From positions 347,106 through 411,105 of the forward strand of contig JAJJXM010000059.1 in NCBI GenBank assembly GCA_024516155.1: 64,000 nucleotides of DNA, read 5' to 3'. The translations under genes were made by a program, and so were the position numbers. The notes under the pieces are model-generated. The model was not told the origin of the DNA and did no database searches. It saw only the letters and a list, made by a program, of their open reading frames with translations. This document shows, piece by piece, positions 24,600 to 34,885 of the stretch; position 1 is the stretch's first letter, and every line of letters starts with the position of its first letter. The stretch comes from Pyronema omphalodes. Taxonomy: Eukaryota > Ascomycota > Pezizomycetes > Pezizales > Pyronemataceae.

Positions 24600-26687
24600 G
24601 TCTTCCTCATTGCCTTACTGCAGCAGTCTTCGCCTTCTTGGCTTCCTTGGGCTTTTCCTGTTCTTGCCCTTCTTCATTATATCATTCCCGCTTCCTCTTT
24701 CCTGAAGAAGCTACCTTTCCATCCTTTGCCAGGTCAGTTCCCCCAACTGTCTTTTGCATAGCAGTCGTACATTCTATGACCAGCACGACCACATCGCCAA
24801 CATTCAGCCTTATCTTTCTTGTGTTTGTCGATTTCGGCTTGGGGTACTCCTTGCAAAGCCTCCCTTCCTGAGGCATAAACCGCCGGTTTATCTGACTTCC
24901 TGTCCTTTTTCCCAGCAAATTCCTTCTTAGATCCCTTATCCTTAACCTTTCGGTCCTTCTGCTGCACCTCACGTGGGCGAGCAGCTTCCCTTTCTTTCCC
25001 TTTATCCTTGCGTTCCCCACGCACTTCTAAGGTCTTTTTCTTGTATACCCCAATTCTTCATTCAAGCCTTCCACAACATGTGCAGCTTCTTTGACTGCAT
25101 GAATCAGGGCAACATCATCATTGGGAACCTCTCCACACCTTTGGTAAACCATCTTCTTGATAGCTGGTGTCATAGCCTCCCATAACATTCCTAAACATAG
25201 GGCCCAGTGCTCCAACGCGCATATTCAGATCCTCCAACTTAGTGATATAATCATCGATATCACCATCGTATTGTAGTTCTGTAATGCGTTTGACGTCCTT
25301 CTGAGCCTCCCTCTTATCCTCGAACCTTGTCTCAAATGCACTGGAAAATGCAGCCCAAGTATCCTTCAATTTCTGTTTCTGAATAGACTTCCTGCGCTCC
25401 TGGTGCCATGCTAAAGCCTTGTGGGTGAATAGACTACCAACCCACTTAACCTGCGCATCTTCATCAGGCCAGGATGTGGCATGTTTCCACGTAATCCTGT
25501 ACTGACATCCACCAGGCTCTAAGCAGAGTCTTGTCCTTTCCTGAGAAAAATTGAGGTGCCTTGAGTTCTGGCATCTTGGGTCTCTTTGGTGCATCTCTGG
25601 GTCCTTGGATCTTGTCGATAATGGAAGTGAGGAATCTTGTTGCATCCTCCTCAGCTTCTCTTCTTCTCTAGTCTTTTGCGAGGGGGCCTTTCTGGCTGTC
25701 TGGGTCTTCCTTGACCATCATCGGAGGGCTCAGGAGGGGGAATGGTAACCCTTCTTCTTGGAGGGCCATTGCCTCGTCCTCCATTTCCTCCTGCTGCTGG
25801 AGGGGGTGTGTCGTTTCTAGAGGGTGGTAGATTTGTGTCTACTGCCACCTGAAAAATGCTTGGGGAGACAGTTCTGCGTTGGGGTTCGTCCTGTACCGCA
25901 TCCGCAAGTGACTGTGCATCGATAGGTATGTTGTTGGCTGTCATGTCCATGACCCTTTGAATGACCTTATCGATAATCTCCTTCTTTTCATTTTCCCTTT
26001 CTGTTCATACTCCAAAAGCCTTCGTTGCTGTTCTTGCTCATTGTGGGCTAAAAGACGGATTTGCTCGTCCCTTTGTTGGTCAGCCTGGTTCTTTGTGGCT
26101 GCCCAGCCTTCAACACCGAATTCCATCCTTGTTGATGGTTGTGGAGAATCCTTGGAGGTAATCATTGATGATCTGTACACCAATGTTGAGTTGTTGAACA
26201 GCCTGGTGGTTGGCTGTTTGCTTTTCTTGATCGTCCGTGGCTAGTTCACCAAGGGCGTTCCAAACCTGAGAACTGAATTCATTGCTTGACTGGATCAGTC
26301 TAACAATGGCTGTTTGGTTGAGTTCTCTGTCGATGTCGCCTTGTCGAATAACAACATCGTAGGCATTTTGCATAATGCCTGACATTTCTTGGTACAGATT
26401 CTTGACGTTTTGCATATCGGTCTGTACAGAAACTCCTTCTTTCTTCAGGGCTTCAATCAATGCCTGCACATCTTGTTCAGTTGTCTCCATCCTGTCCACC
26501 ATCTTGACGAACCATTCTGGAAGTTGGTCCCTGCTGACAGTGGTTCCCTGGCGAACTACAGCTTTACCAGCTGCAGAGAGTTGGTCCCATGATTGAGGGC
26601 GATGGACTTCCACCATATCTCCATGGAAACATCGTCATCGTGACGGGGCTGCCGGGGATATGCAGTGATTCTGCGGTAGGAGGACAT
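24600..26687 (-). pseudogene. gag: Gy1b gag, frameshifted
   Basis: Starts at ATG 26687 (MSSYRRITAY). The frame then shifts, and 168 codons are open from 26616 (MVEVHRPQSWDQL). The capsid-like region (WVGSLFTHKALAWHQERRK, about 25420) and the CCHC knuckle CWRCGRAGHRMYDCYAK (about 24770-24820) are intact. Basic linkers rich in K/R/E follow. It is a near-identical counterpart of the Gy1a gag and would assemble the particle. Confidence 0.8.
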
Positions 26688-26794
26688 TGCTGAGTAGTAG
26701 GTGCTTTGTGAAATTGATCTTTCTTGCCCTAGAAGAGGGTCTTTTCGTTATCGTATCGATTAATAAACTGGTAGTTGTACCCTTAAGTTTATAG

Positions 26795-28181
26795 TGTGAA
26801 CCTGGGCACAGCTTCGACTATGCGAGGCTTATCCGATTGTATCTCTAGTGCTTCGTTCTCAGTGTTGACAGACACTTCGTTCCCAAGACCAACAGACACT
26901 TCGTTCCCAAGAACTAATAGAGCTTGTCCAAAGATAAGCTAGGAAGAGATTAATCGATCACAGGCGGAATAAACTTAAGGGTTGTCTTCGGAGTATCGTT
27001 GGTGATAATAGGTATCGTCGCGTAGAGGATCAAATGGTTGATGATGGAGGAGAGAAGGGAAGACAAAGGCTTTTATAGACTTTCGTCTACAAGTTCGCCC
27101 AGACTTCCTGGGGAACCAATTCCAAACTGAGCCTAGGAGATAAGACAAGAGTCATTTCTGAGACGCTTGCTGATAGATTGCATCATACGAAGTGCGTAAT
27201 CATATTGATTACTTGCTTGCATGATGCTGCTATCGTCAGACTAATCCTTGACATTCCTCTCTGTACTACCACACCTTCCAATCAGGTGTCAGGGTTATGA
27301 GTCATATGGGAGGGCAACTCCGCTTGACTGCATAATGCATGAACTCCTCTGACAAATAACATGTGAGTCATTTATCTTGTGAGTCGTGCTATCATAGATC
27401 TCCCTAGAGAATCTCGATTGCGAGTGGAGGAATCTGACATCATAAGGCATCCATGCCCTACCGGAGTGGATCACTCCGACACATTCCTGTGTGATGTCAT
27501 TATGGCTCCACCTGCGCGCACTTGCGCGCAGCCACACCCTGGTGTGGATGCAAACCCCGAGCTGTTCCTTGGTTGGTAGTCAATAGCCTAAGGGCGCGAC
27601 ATATCGGTTCCACCAAACAGATTCCTTGAGGGTTGCATGCTTATGGACGTCGTCTCATGCCTTAGCAATCTTGACCCTTGTCCATAGCCCCACTCCGGTT
27701 TGCCGACTACACTCTGCCTTGCCTTCCTGGCTGACCATTCACCCAAAAGTAACACCGGATGATTTCGTCGCACCGCGCACATCCTTGGATCTCACTTCCG
27801 ATGCAGACCCCTTTGTAGCCGTGAACTTCCGAACACTCCTCAAGTATAAGGAGGTGTCCTTTCGTCTTTGTCTTCGTTCTCCATCAGCGTCGTTCGTAAT
27901 TGCTCAAGGGTAAGTCGACACCCATGAGGTAAGTGTTCCCCAATCTCTTCTCTTTCGAATCCTCCCAAACTGACATTGAATAATAGTTGCGACGCCTCGG
28001 GCCGGGATCCTCGTGAGGTCCTATCGGAAAGTCACGAATCACGTGACGTGGCTTGTGGAGCTCCTCTGGGGGTTCCGGCACGGGATACTAATCTGACTAT
28101 TCATTGTCTGTCGAGTTTGCCATATTCTCCATTGCGTTATATATGATACCAATTCTATCCTCACACATTTAGGGTGTCACA
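26795..28181 (-). repeat. family-1 LTR3 (5' LTR of Gy1b)
   Basis: 1387 bp. Its outer end reads TGTCACA against TGTGACA in LTR1 and LTR2, and is followed by the CAAGG duplication. It contains the PBS-complementary block at 26969-26980. Confidence 0.9.
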
Positions 28182-28186
28182 CAAGG
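28182..28186. repeat. target-site duplication CAAGG, right copy
   Basis: Directly follows the end of LTR3 and matches 11720-11724. Confidence 0.85.
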
Positions 28187-29445
28187 CCCAGCGATCGCAC
28201 AAGAATGGAGGGAACAGGGATCCGAATGCGTTTGGATGGATGGCTCAAAACTCCTGAATGACCATACTGGGGCAGCAGTGGTTCACCAGGTCAATAATGA
28301 TTACACTCCAAAGAATTCCAATCAGGAACAAATCAAGAAGTATTCGATTCAGAACTATATGCTATTCATAAAGCTCTTCGACAAGCTCACAACCTGAGGA
28401 CCGACGGGATGGTTTTTTCTAGAAGTAACGAGCTTCTGCGATGCGCAAGCTGCACGGAGGCGCTTGCAAACATGACAATGAAGGGCCAGTACAAATGATT
28501 TCCTCTTGGATCCACAGTACGAGAGGAAACTCTAACTCCTGGGGGTGCAAATCGAATACCGTTGGATCCAAAGACATATTGGAATCACGGGGAATGTGAT
28601 GGCGGACGCTGCAGCAAAAGCGTTTGCCGCACACCAATGAAGGGTACATATACATGTCTCATGCAAAAGTGTGCATTGATGAAATGGGCCTCACTTGCGC
28701 ATGTCAACCGGCTCGCCACGGAACGATCTACCAAACTCACGACAGAATGGATCATAACAAACCTTGAAAAAAAGCCGCTGCCACCGACCAAAAAATCTCG
28801 GGGAATAAGACAGGCTCTCAGAAAGATCCCAAAAAGGACAGCAGCTGTATTCCTCCAATGAGCGTTTGGCCACGCGTTCATTGGCACACATCACGTACGA
28901 CTCAAGAAGAAAGACTCGGATAGTGTGCTGGTTTGCAATTGGGAGAAGAAAACCTGTGGACACCGTCTGGCGAATGTAAGGCATTGAAGCGAGAAATTCT
29001 ATGTGGGATGCGAAGAAGGTGAGAAGGTGAAGGGGAAGACAATGGGTTGAGGGACAAGGATGAATTGGTGGCGTTGTCAAAGATGAACGAGTGACAGAAC
29101 ATATATTAGACTTTCTTCAACAAACAGATGTGGCAAAGAGAGTGGAGTAGGATGCCATAAAGGTACCACTCAGGATTAGATACAAACGGAGGTGTTCATT
29201 GCGTGGTGATCTATGTCACTCTGTTGTTTTTCTTTTCATTTGCTCGGTGTTGATTTGTTGTGTTCTTTCTTTTCTGTTCTTTGTTTTTTGATATCGTAAT
29301 CAGGTGGATATCTGGGACAACGGAGATCGGCGGGCCTCATAAGGTGGTTGATTTAACGTGTAGGGTATTGGCTGTTTTGTTGTTTTTACTGCATAGGCCT
29401 TTTAAGGCCCCGGTCAGCGTATGATTCAATAAATAGATAGATGTG
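28187..29445 (+). pseudogene. LINE L1, RNase H, C-terminal region and 3' UTR
   Basis: Continues L1 after the gypsy insertion. RNase H motifs are recognisable in shifting frames: VWMDGSKL with the first Asp (about 28230), EVFDSELYAIHKAL with the Glu (about 28335), FCDAQAARRRLQT with the third Asp (about 28435), and RWIQRHIGITGNVMADAAAK (about 28560-28620). A Cys-rich C-terminal relic (CNWEKKTCGHRLANVRH) lies near 28930. The 3' UTR ends in AGGCCTTTTAAGGCCCCGGT followed by AATAAATAGATAGATG (about 29390-29445), a tail style common to Tad1-like fungal LINEs. Confidence 0.75.
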
Positions 29446-29520
29446 TATATGGCAATCGTAGAGCAGTAGGCATCAATGCGTGTAGCACAGGAGAGTAGGC
29501 TCTCTGAGATCGCTTCAAGT

Positions 29521-30190
29521 TGTCAAGAAGCAACAACAACATGCTGCTAGGAGTTATAGCGGCGTCAGCGGTCCTATGGTGTTGGCATTACCGTCGCGGT
29601 ATGGTACTTAGCAAACCAAGGATGGCAGAAGTAAGGAACAGGGTTAGAGATGCGGAGGCGGGGTGGAGCAAGGTGGAGCGAGGTGGAGGGAGGGGACCCA
29701 GGCGGTGTCGGCGACATTCAGTACAGCCATAATACAGGTCAGGGGAGCTGTCTGGAGGTTTGGAATGCCGGACCCAGGATATGTACAGCTCAGTAACGCA
29801 GGATAGACAATGGTTAATGCTGGAAAGCTCGGTGAAGAGCCGCGGTAATGACGAGCTTATGAGTGGAAGGAAGGAATGATGGGAAGGTAAACTGGACGAG
29901 GATGACTCGGCTATAGGCTGCTATGACCGCTCGTGTACGATGAGGATAGAGCATGGTGCGCGTTTCGGGAAGGCAAGATAACACAGGAAAAAACAGGGGA
30001 AAACGAGCTACGCAATCAATTTTTGATATTCATTGTAATTCTTCTTAGTGGCTAGGATTGGAAACAAAGGGACGTGCAGAATTGCGAGGAAAAATGGAAA
30101 AGTTCCGCGGGATGGACACCCGGGCATGAACCCCTCCGGTTACGAGAAAAGGAGGAGATTAATGGTGAATAGCGGCTAAGGCTGTAGTGC
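29521..30190 (+). repeat. relic LTR of a family-2-like gypsy element (3' end uncertain)
   Basis: Begins TGTCAAGAAG. The frame crossing this start reads LSRSNNNMLLGVIAASAVLW, matching the start of the family-2 LTRs (LLSRTATDMLLGAIVTTAGLW in C). It has a TATA-like CTATATATATGC at about 30208. The right end could not be fixed, and no partner LTR or target duplication was found. It may be a solo LTR. Confidence 0.45.
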
Positions 30191-30194
30191 CTAG

Positions 30195-31007
30195 GTGCGG
30201 GTGGAGCCACTATATATATGCACTTGCTCGCTCCCTGTCTTCTTTGTTCCCTTGACTGGTAAATATTTGAAACTCCATGTCAGGAACAAGCAGACGGCAC
30301 GGAGACGATCGAGGGGACACGGGGACGCGGACACGGGGACAGGGTTGGGTTCTCTACACGGACCGAAACAGAGACAAGGACTGGAGGCGTACCACAGAAC
30401 AGTCGTAACACGACAGCGGCAGTGACAAGATCAAGGACAAGAAGTGGGAAGAAGCCGTCAGGCAAAGAGAGAGTCTTGGATTCTGAACGAACAAGGAGGA
30501 AGCACAAGACGTTCGATGCAGAACACCGACACGGGGAGGCAAGCCCTTGAGGTACAGAAATTGGCCAGCACCCTCGCGGGCTGTGAAGCAAAATCGCGAC
30601 ACACTGCGACTTCCGTTCTCAATCATCCACTAGTAACCTGCGACGCCACATCGCTCACAGCTCATGGTACGTCATCCAAAACAAGACAAGCAACAAGACG
30701 GTACGGCACAATACAAAACACAACAACGCAACAGCACAACAACACAACAACACAACAACCCAACAACACCACACCACACCAACACAAGGACACAACAACA
30801 CACAACACAAACAACACAATAACACAACGGCACAGCTCGTCCGCCGTGAGCCGTGCCAGTACCCCCTCCTTGGGCTCGAGTGTCCTGGGAGCGGAGATGG
30901 TTGGTCCGGATACTATTGATGAAAGCTTTCGGCGGCTTTGGTCTCCGATAGATGAGTTTCAGGTTCCCAGGGCAGGGAATCGTGTCCCTTCCATTTCACG
31001 AGGTACT
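30195..31007 (+). mobile_element. LINE L2a, 5' region (truncated by element C)
   Basis: Aligns in blocks with the reverse complement of 58470-58950: CACAAGACGTTCGATG-GAAC, GACTTCCGTTCT, AACCTGCGACGCCACATC, GTACGTCATCC and the CACAACAA-rich tract. The block order is preserved, so these are two copies of one LINE 5' region; copy L2b continues into an ORF1 zinc-knuckle part. Short G/A-rich repeats (GGGGACACGGGGACGCGG, about 30313) lie at the left. Cut at 31007 by the 5' LTR of element C. Confidence 0.5.
30714..30835 (+). repeat. CACAACAA-type simple repeat
   Basis: Imperfect repeat of ACAACA and CACAACAA units with interspersed CC. The homologous tract in L2b (58465-58560, minus strand) is shorter and mixed with GACGACAACGG. 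Confidence 0.85.
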
Positions 31008-31747
31008 TGTCACGAACCGCTAAACATATGCCCCTGGGGGAATTGTAACCACGCCAGGCTGTGGTTCGTGGGGGTGACGATAGGGATGGCGTATGTCACG
31101 GTTAGGGTTTAGGCGAGGAGGTGGAGCTAGAGCTAGGCGAGAGGAGGTAGGGTTAGGCGAAGGACAGGGGAGTAAGTCGGGATGGAACGAGGAGGGTTTG
31201 GAATACGGTTTTGTGTTATGTTTTGTTTAGTTTCGATCATGTTTGATTATGTTTGTATTGTGTTTGTTTATGTTTTGTATTGTGTTTGTTTATGTTTTGT
31301 ATTGTGTTTTGTTCATGTTTTAGTTAGGTTGGAAGTCACGGTGGACAAAGGGTGTCTCATGATGGATGGAATATTGCGGGACAGATAAGTTGGGGAATCA
31401 CATGAGCCAGGAACGAAGGTATATAAGGGGACATTTGTATTTCATAGTTAGCACGCAATCAATTATCTATCTACACAATCCTATCTCCACACTGAAGTCC
31501 TATCATCCAACCGTGACCAAAACCCAGCCCATTCCCACTTACTTACCCATTCCGAATAACTCACCTATTCCCCACCAAAACCAATCCTCGACGATTATAC
31601 GAAAGGCAACGCTGCAGGGACATCCTGGTACGAGGTAAGTACTGCCTGAGCCGGTGACTAACTTACCTAGACGCCCAGAGCGGAACCCGATTGCATAGCA
31701 ATCCAACCGTGTATCGCCTGTCGTCTGTGTGTAGATGGATTCTGACA
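31008..31747 (+). repeat. element C 5' LTR
   Basis: 740 bp, TGTCACGAACC...GGATTCTGACA. Contains a run of about 23-25-bp TTTTGT/TATTGTG repeats (31240-31325), a TATA box at 31420-31426 and the PBS-complementary block ACGCAATCAA at 31453-31462. The first 100 bp encode the conserved hydrophobic helix that ends ORF3 when the LTR is in 3' position (stop TAG at 31110-31112). Confidence 0.85.
31420..31426 (+). promoter_or_regulatory. TATA box of element C LTR
   Basis: TATATAA, 33 nt before the ACGCAATCAA block, which therefore sits at the expected transcription start. The equivalent in the 3' LTR is at about 55138 (TATATAAGGGG). Confidence 0.65.
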
Positions 31748-31748
31748 T

Positions 31749-31758
31749 TTGATTGCGT
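31749..31758 (+). other. primer-binding site of element C, self-complementary
   Basis: TTGATTGCGT one base inside the 5' LTR is the exact complement of ACGCAATCAA at the predicted RNA start (31453-31462). Element D has the identical pair. This suggests Tf1/sushi-type self-priming. Confidence 0.6.
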
Positions 31759-31841
31759 CCTCTGAACGACACCCGATACAACTAAAGGAAGCACGAAGGG
31801 CTTCAAAACGTAACCAAGAAAACAAATAAGAAACAACCAGT

Positions 31842-33000
31842 ACCGTGGATCCGTTCCGATTGAAGGATCTGAGCGAGGTCATAGAAAGGGCAGCAACCGG
31901 TCCAGCGAGCCCAGTAACCCCCGAGCACCGATCCCGCCCGCAGACCCCGGATTCACCGGGACCAGCACAGATCCCCGAGGCCCTAGAATCACCAATGGCC
32001 TCCCAAAAGGAACGAGTGGTATGACACCACCCTCGGTCGTGATAACCCAGGAACAGCTCCAGCAACTGTTCCAACAACTCACCTATCGCCCCTCCCCGAC
32101 CAGTAATCCCAAGGTTCAGGGACCCGAACTGTATCACGGCGAGAGAACGAAGCTTCGGGCTTTCTGACTCAGTGCGAGTTGAAGTTCAACTGTTAACTGA
32201 ACAGGTTCGGCGGGAGGGACATTAAGAGGGTTAATTACGCCAGTTCGCGGGTGTGTCGGGGAAATGCGTGGTCATGGATTGAGCCCTCCATCGAGACTGG
32301 AGAAGCACGTATACCACCTGGGAGGCATTCAGGACTCGTCTCGAGGGCATTTGGAGAGGCGGACTCAAGGGAAGTGACAAGAAGGAAATTCAAGAATGTC
32401 CGTCAAGGAAATCGGTCTGCCACAGCGTACTGGGCCGAATTCCAGAGAATTATCGCGGACCTGCGTTATAACGACGAAAAATATTGATCAGTTCAGCAAT
32501 GGCCTTCATGTTGACGTGCAAAGACAACTCGCCATCCTCGAGACCCGTCCAACGAGAGATAATCGACTTCGCAAACAAAGCAATTGCATTGGACAACGGC
32601 TGTTCAATTTCCGGACCCTGCGAAACCGATTTGAACCTCAGTCAGTACCAGAATTTCCATCCGAAAAACGGCCACCGAGATCGACTTTCTCAGATCCGGA
32701 CAATGGAACTGGATGCCACTCGGAGGGGCAGGCCTAGGGATAGGACGAGGAAGAAAAACGACGAAAAAACAATGAGTGTTTCAACTGCGGGAAAACGGGC
32801 CACTATGCCGCCAAATGCCCCCACAAGAAACCAACGGGGGAACGAAGAAGTACGGGCGGCAGAAGCCAACATCGTCGAGGAGCAAGTCGAAGAAGAACGC
32901 GAAAAAAGGATCCCCAGGAGTAAAAGAACAAGGTGGACTCCTGGGGACGAAGAGTTCCGCCGAACCAGACAATCCGGAACCAGCCTACATGATATCTAGC
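31842..33000 (+). pseudogene. gag: element C gag, broken
   Basis: The aligned start codon is GTG (GTG GAT CCG TTC) with in-frame stops just upstream, as in element D. The N-terminus reads DPFRLKDLSEVIERAATG, related to D (ASFQLKELGEHIEQEPTG). The capsid region is seen as ELYHGERTK, TQCELKFN and AYWAEFQRIIADLRYND (about 32115-32485), in several frames. The CCHC knuckle CFNCGKTGHYAAKCP lies at about 32774-32818. Stops and frameshifts are frequent. Confidence 0.7.
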
Positions 33001-33061
33001 GTAGGTCCATTCCGGCGACATGAAAAGATCAGATTGAAAGTAGAATAAAAGGAAAAGATAA

Positions 33062-33426
33062 CCGAGAACACACCACGACGGCCATGGTAGACTGTGGAGC
33101 GAGGAGAACTCATCGATAAGGAATATGCGGAAAGGGTGGGGATCCGTTGAAGAAGAAGGACGTCCCACGAAGGGTGTTGGCAGTGGACGGACGAGAGATA
33201 GCTAGTGGACCAGTCACCCACGAAGCTATGGTGAGACTACAGATCAACAACCACCAGGAGGATATTCGACGGCATTGTATCACGATTGGAAACTCACCTA
33301 TCATTGTGGGGCTTCCATGGCTCCGGACGCAGAACCCCAGTATCGACTGGAACGAGGGAAGAGTTACGTTCGCCTTGGCGCGTTGCGCTAAGAGGGGCTT
33401 AGGGACCTCGAGCTCACCTCACGCGA
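33062..33426 (+). pseudogene. element C protease, interrupted by element B
   Basis: Retropepsin-like block: AMVDCGA (about 33081, the D-S/C-G active-site form), then DVPRRVLAVDGREIASGPVTH and HCITIGNSPIIVGLPWLR with the hydrophobic -GLPWL- ending typical of gypsy proteases (about 33160-33330). Element B is inserted at 33426/33427, after LTSRD-like coding. A stop follows the active-site block. Confidence 0.7.
33422..33426. repeat. target-site duplication CGCGA, left
   Basis: Matches 42269-42273 directly after the 3' LTR of element B. Confidence 0.85.
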
Positions 33427-34767
33427 TGTCACACCCTATTGTGTGAGTATAGAATAGGTAACATGTATAACATTATGAGAACATGGCAAACTCGACAGGA
33501 GAATGAATAATAAGGTTAGTATCCCGGGCCGGAACCCCCTGAGGAGCTCCAGCTAGCCACGTCACGTGATTCGTGACTTTCCGAAAGGACCTCACGAGGA
33601 TCCCGGCCCGAGGCGTCGCTACCTGTTATTCACTGTCAGTTTGGGAGGATCACAGATGGATGGGAACGAGAAAACTTACCTCATGGGTGTCGACTTACCC
33701 ATGAGAAAACTACAGACGACGCTGATGGAGAAAGAAGACGACGGCGAAAGGACACCTCCTTATACTTGAGGTTGTGTTCCACCAAGCACGGCTACCAGAG
33801 GGCTTGCAAGAGAAGGGAATTCTCAGGAGACATGCAAGGCAGCGAATAGGATCATCCGAGGTCTGAGTTGGGCGGATAGTCGGCCAAGGAACAAGGCAGA
33901 GTCTAGTCAGCCAACAGGAGGGAGCTCAGGACAAGGGTCAAGATTGCATAGCATGAGACGACGTCCTGCAGCAAGGAACACCACTCAGGGAAACTGTTGG
34001 ATGGAACTGATATGACGCGACCTTAGGCCAATGACTACCAACTGCAAGATAAGACGGCGTTTGCGTACACACCAGGGTGTGGCTGCGCGCAAGTGCGCGC
34101 AGGTGGGGCAAATGACATCACACAGGAATGTGACGGGGCAGTGCGCTCCGGTAGGCATGGTATGCCTTATGATGTCAGATTCCTTCACTCGCAATCGAGA
34201 TTCTCTAGGGAGATCTATGATCAAGACGACTCATAAGATATATGACTCACATGTCATTATCAGAGGAGTCATTGCATTATGCGCTCAAGTGGAGTAACCC
34301 TCCACTAGGCGCTTAACCCCAATACCTGATTGGAAGGTGTGGTAGCACGGCAAGGAATGTCAAGGATTAATCTGACACGAGGTCATCATGCAAGTGAGCA
34401 ATTAATATAATTGCGCATGCAGCATGATGCGAGCCATCGGCAGATTTGTCAAAGAATTGACTCACGTCTTATCTCCTGCTTAGTTTGGAAGTTGGTTCCC
34501 TTGGGAAGTCTGGGCGAACTTGTAGACGAAAGTCTATAAAAGACCCTAAGTCTTCCCACCGTCTCCTCCAGCATCAGCAACTTGATCTCTTGTTACGACT
34601 ATACCTATCTACACCAATACCTCAGGACGAGACCCTTAAGTTTATTCGGCCTGTGATCGATTAGTTACTTCCTAGCTTCTTGGGAAATTTTAGTTGAATA
34701 TCTTTCGACGAAGCACACAACTGATCGGAAAGCCTCTGTATTGAAAGCCTCAATACCCAGGTTCACA
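33427..34767 (+). repeat. element B 5' LTR
   Basis: 1341 bp, TGTCACACCC...GGTTCACA. Contains a CACGTCACGTGATTCGTGAC region (about 33559), the GC palindrome (34083-34102), the TATA box CTATAAAAG (about 34534) and the PBS-complementary block CCTTAAGTTTAT (34634-34645). Confidence 0.9.
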
Positions 34768-34769
34768 CT

Positions 34770-34781
34770 ATAAACTTAAGG
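34770..34781 (+). other. primer-binding site of element B, self-complementary
   Basis: ATAAACTTAAGG two bases after the 5' LTR is the exact complement of 34634-34645 within the LTR. The same spacing and sequence occur in Gy1a and Gy1b. Confidence 0.55.
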
Positions 34782-34885
34782 CTCAAGCTACTAAGTTTAC
34801 TTTCGACACGAATACGGAAGACCCTCTTCTAGGGCAAGAAACACCAACACTCCTCAAAAACTACAAACGAAAACTTCAATCTACA

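Larger units (their letters stand above)
11725..28181 (-). mobile_element. tandem double Ty3/gypsy chromovirus insertion (Gy1a + Gy1b)
   Basis: The structure is LTR-internal-LTR-internal-LTR, all on the minus strand, with a single CAAGG target duplication around the whole. Both internal regions contain gag with a CCHC knuckle, protease, RT, RNase H, integrase and a C-terminal chromodomain. The host is LINE L1, whose reading resumes exactly at 28187. The two units are very similar and differ largely by 1-nt indels. Either a tandem cDNA was integrated, unequal recombination between LTRs duplicated the unit, or the assembly misjoined a repeat. Confidence 0.9.

Noticed and set aside
30354..30626. 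Minus-strand open frames over the LINE L2a leader
   Set aside because: They arise from low-complexity, repeat-rich DNA and have no counterpart in L2b.
31366..31638. 90-codon open frame in the C 5' LTR
   Set aside because: Starts upstream of the predicted RNA start and is a low-complexity leader; not kept in the 3' LTR.
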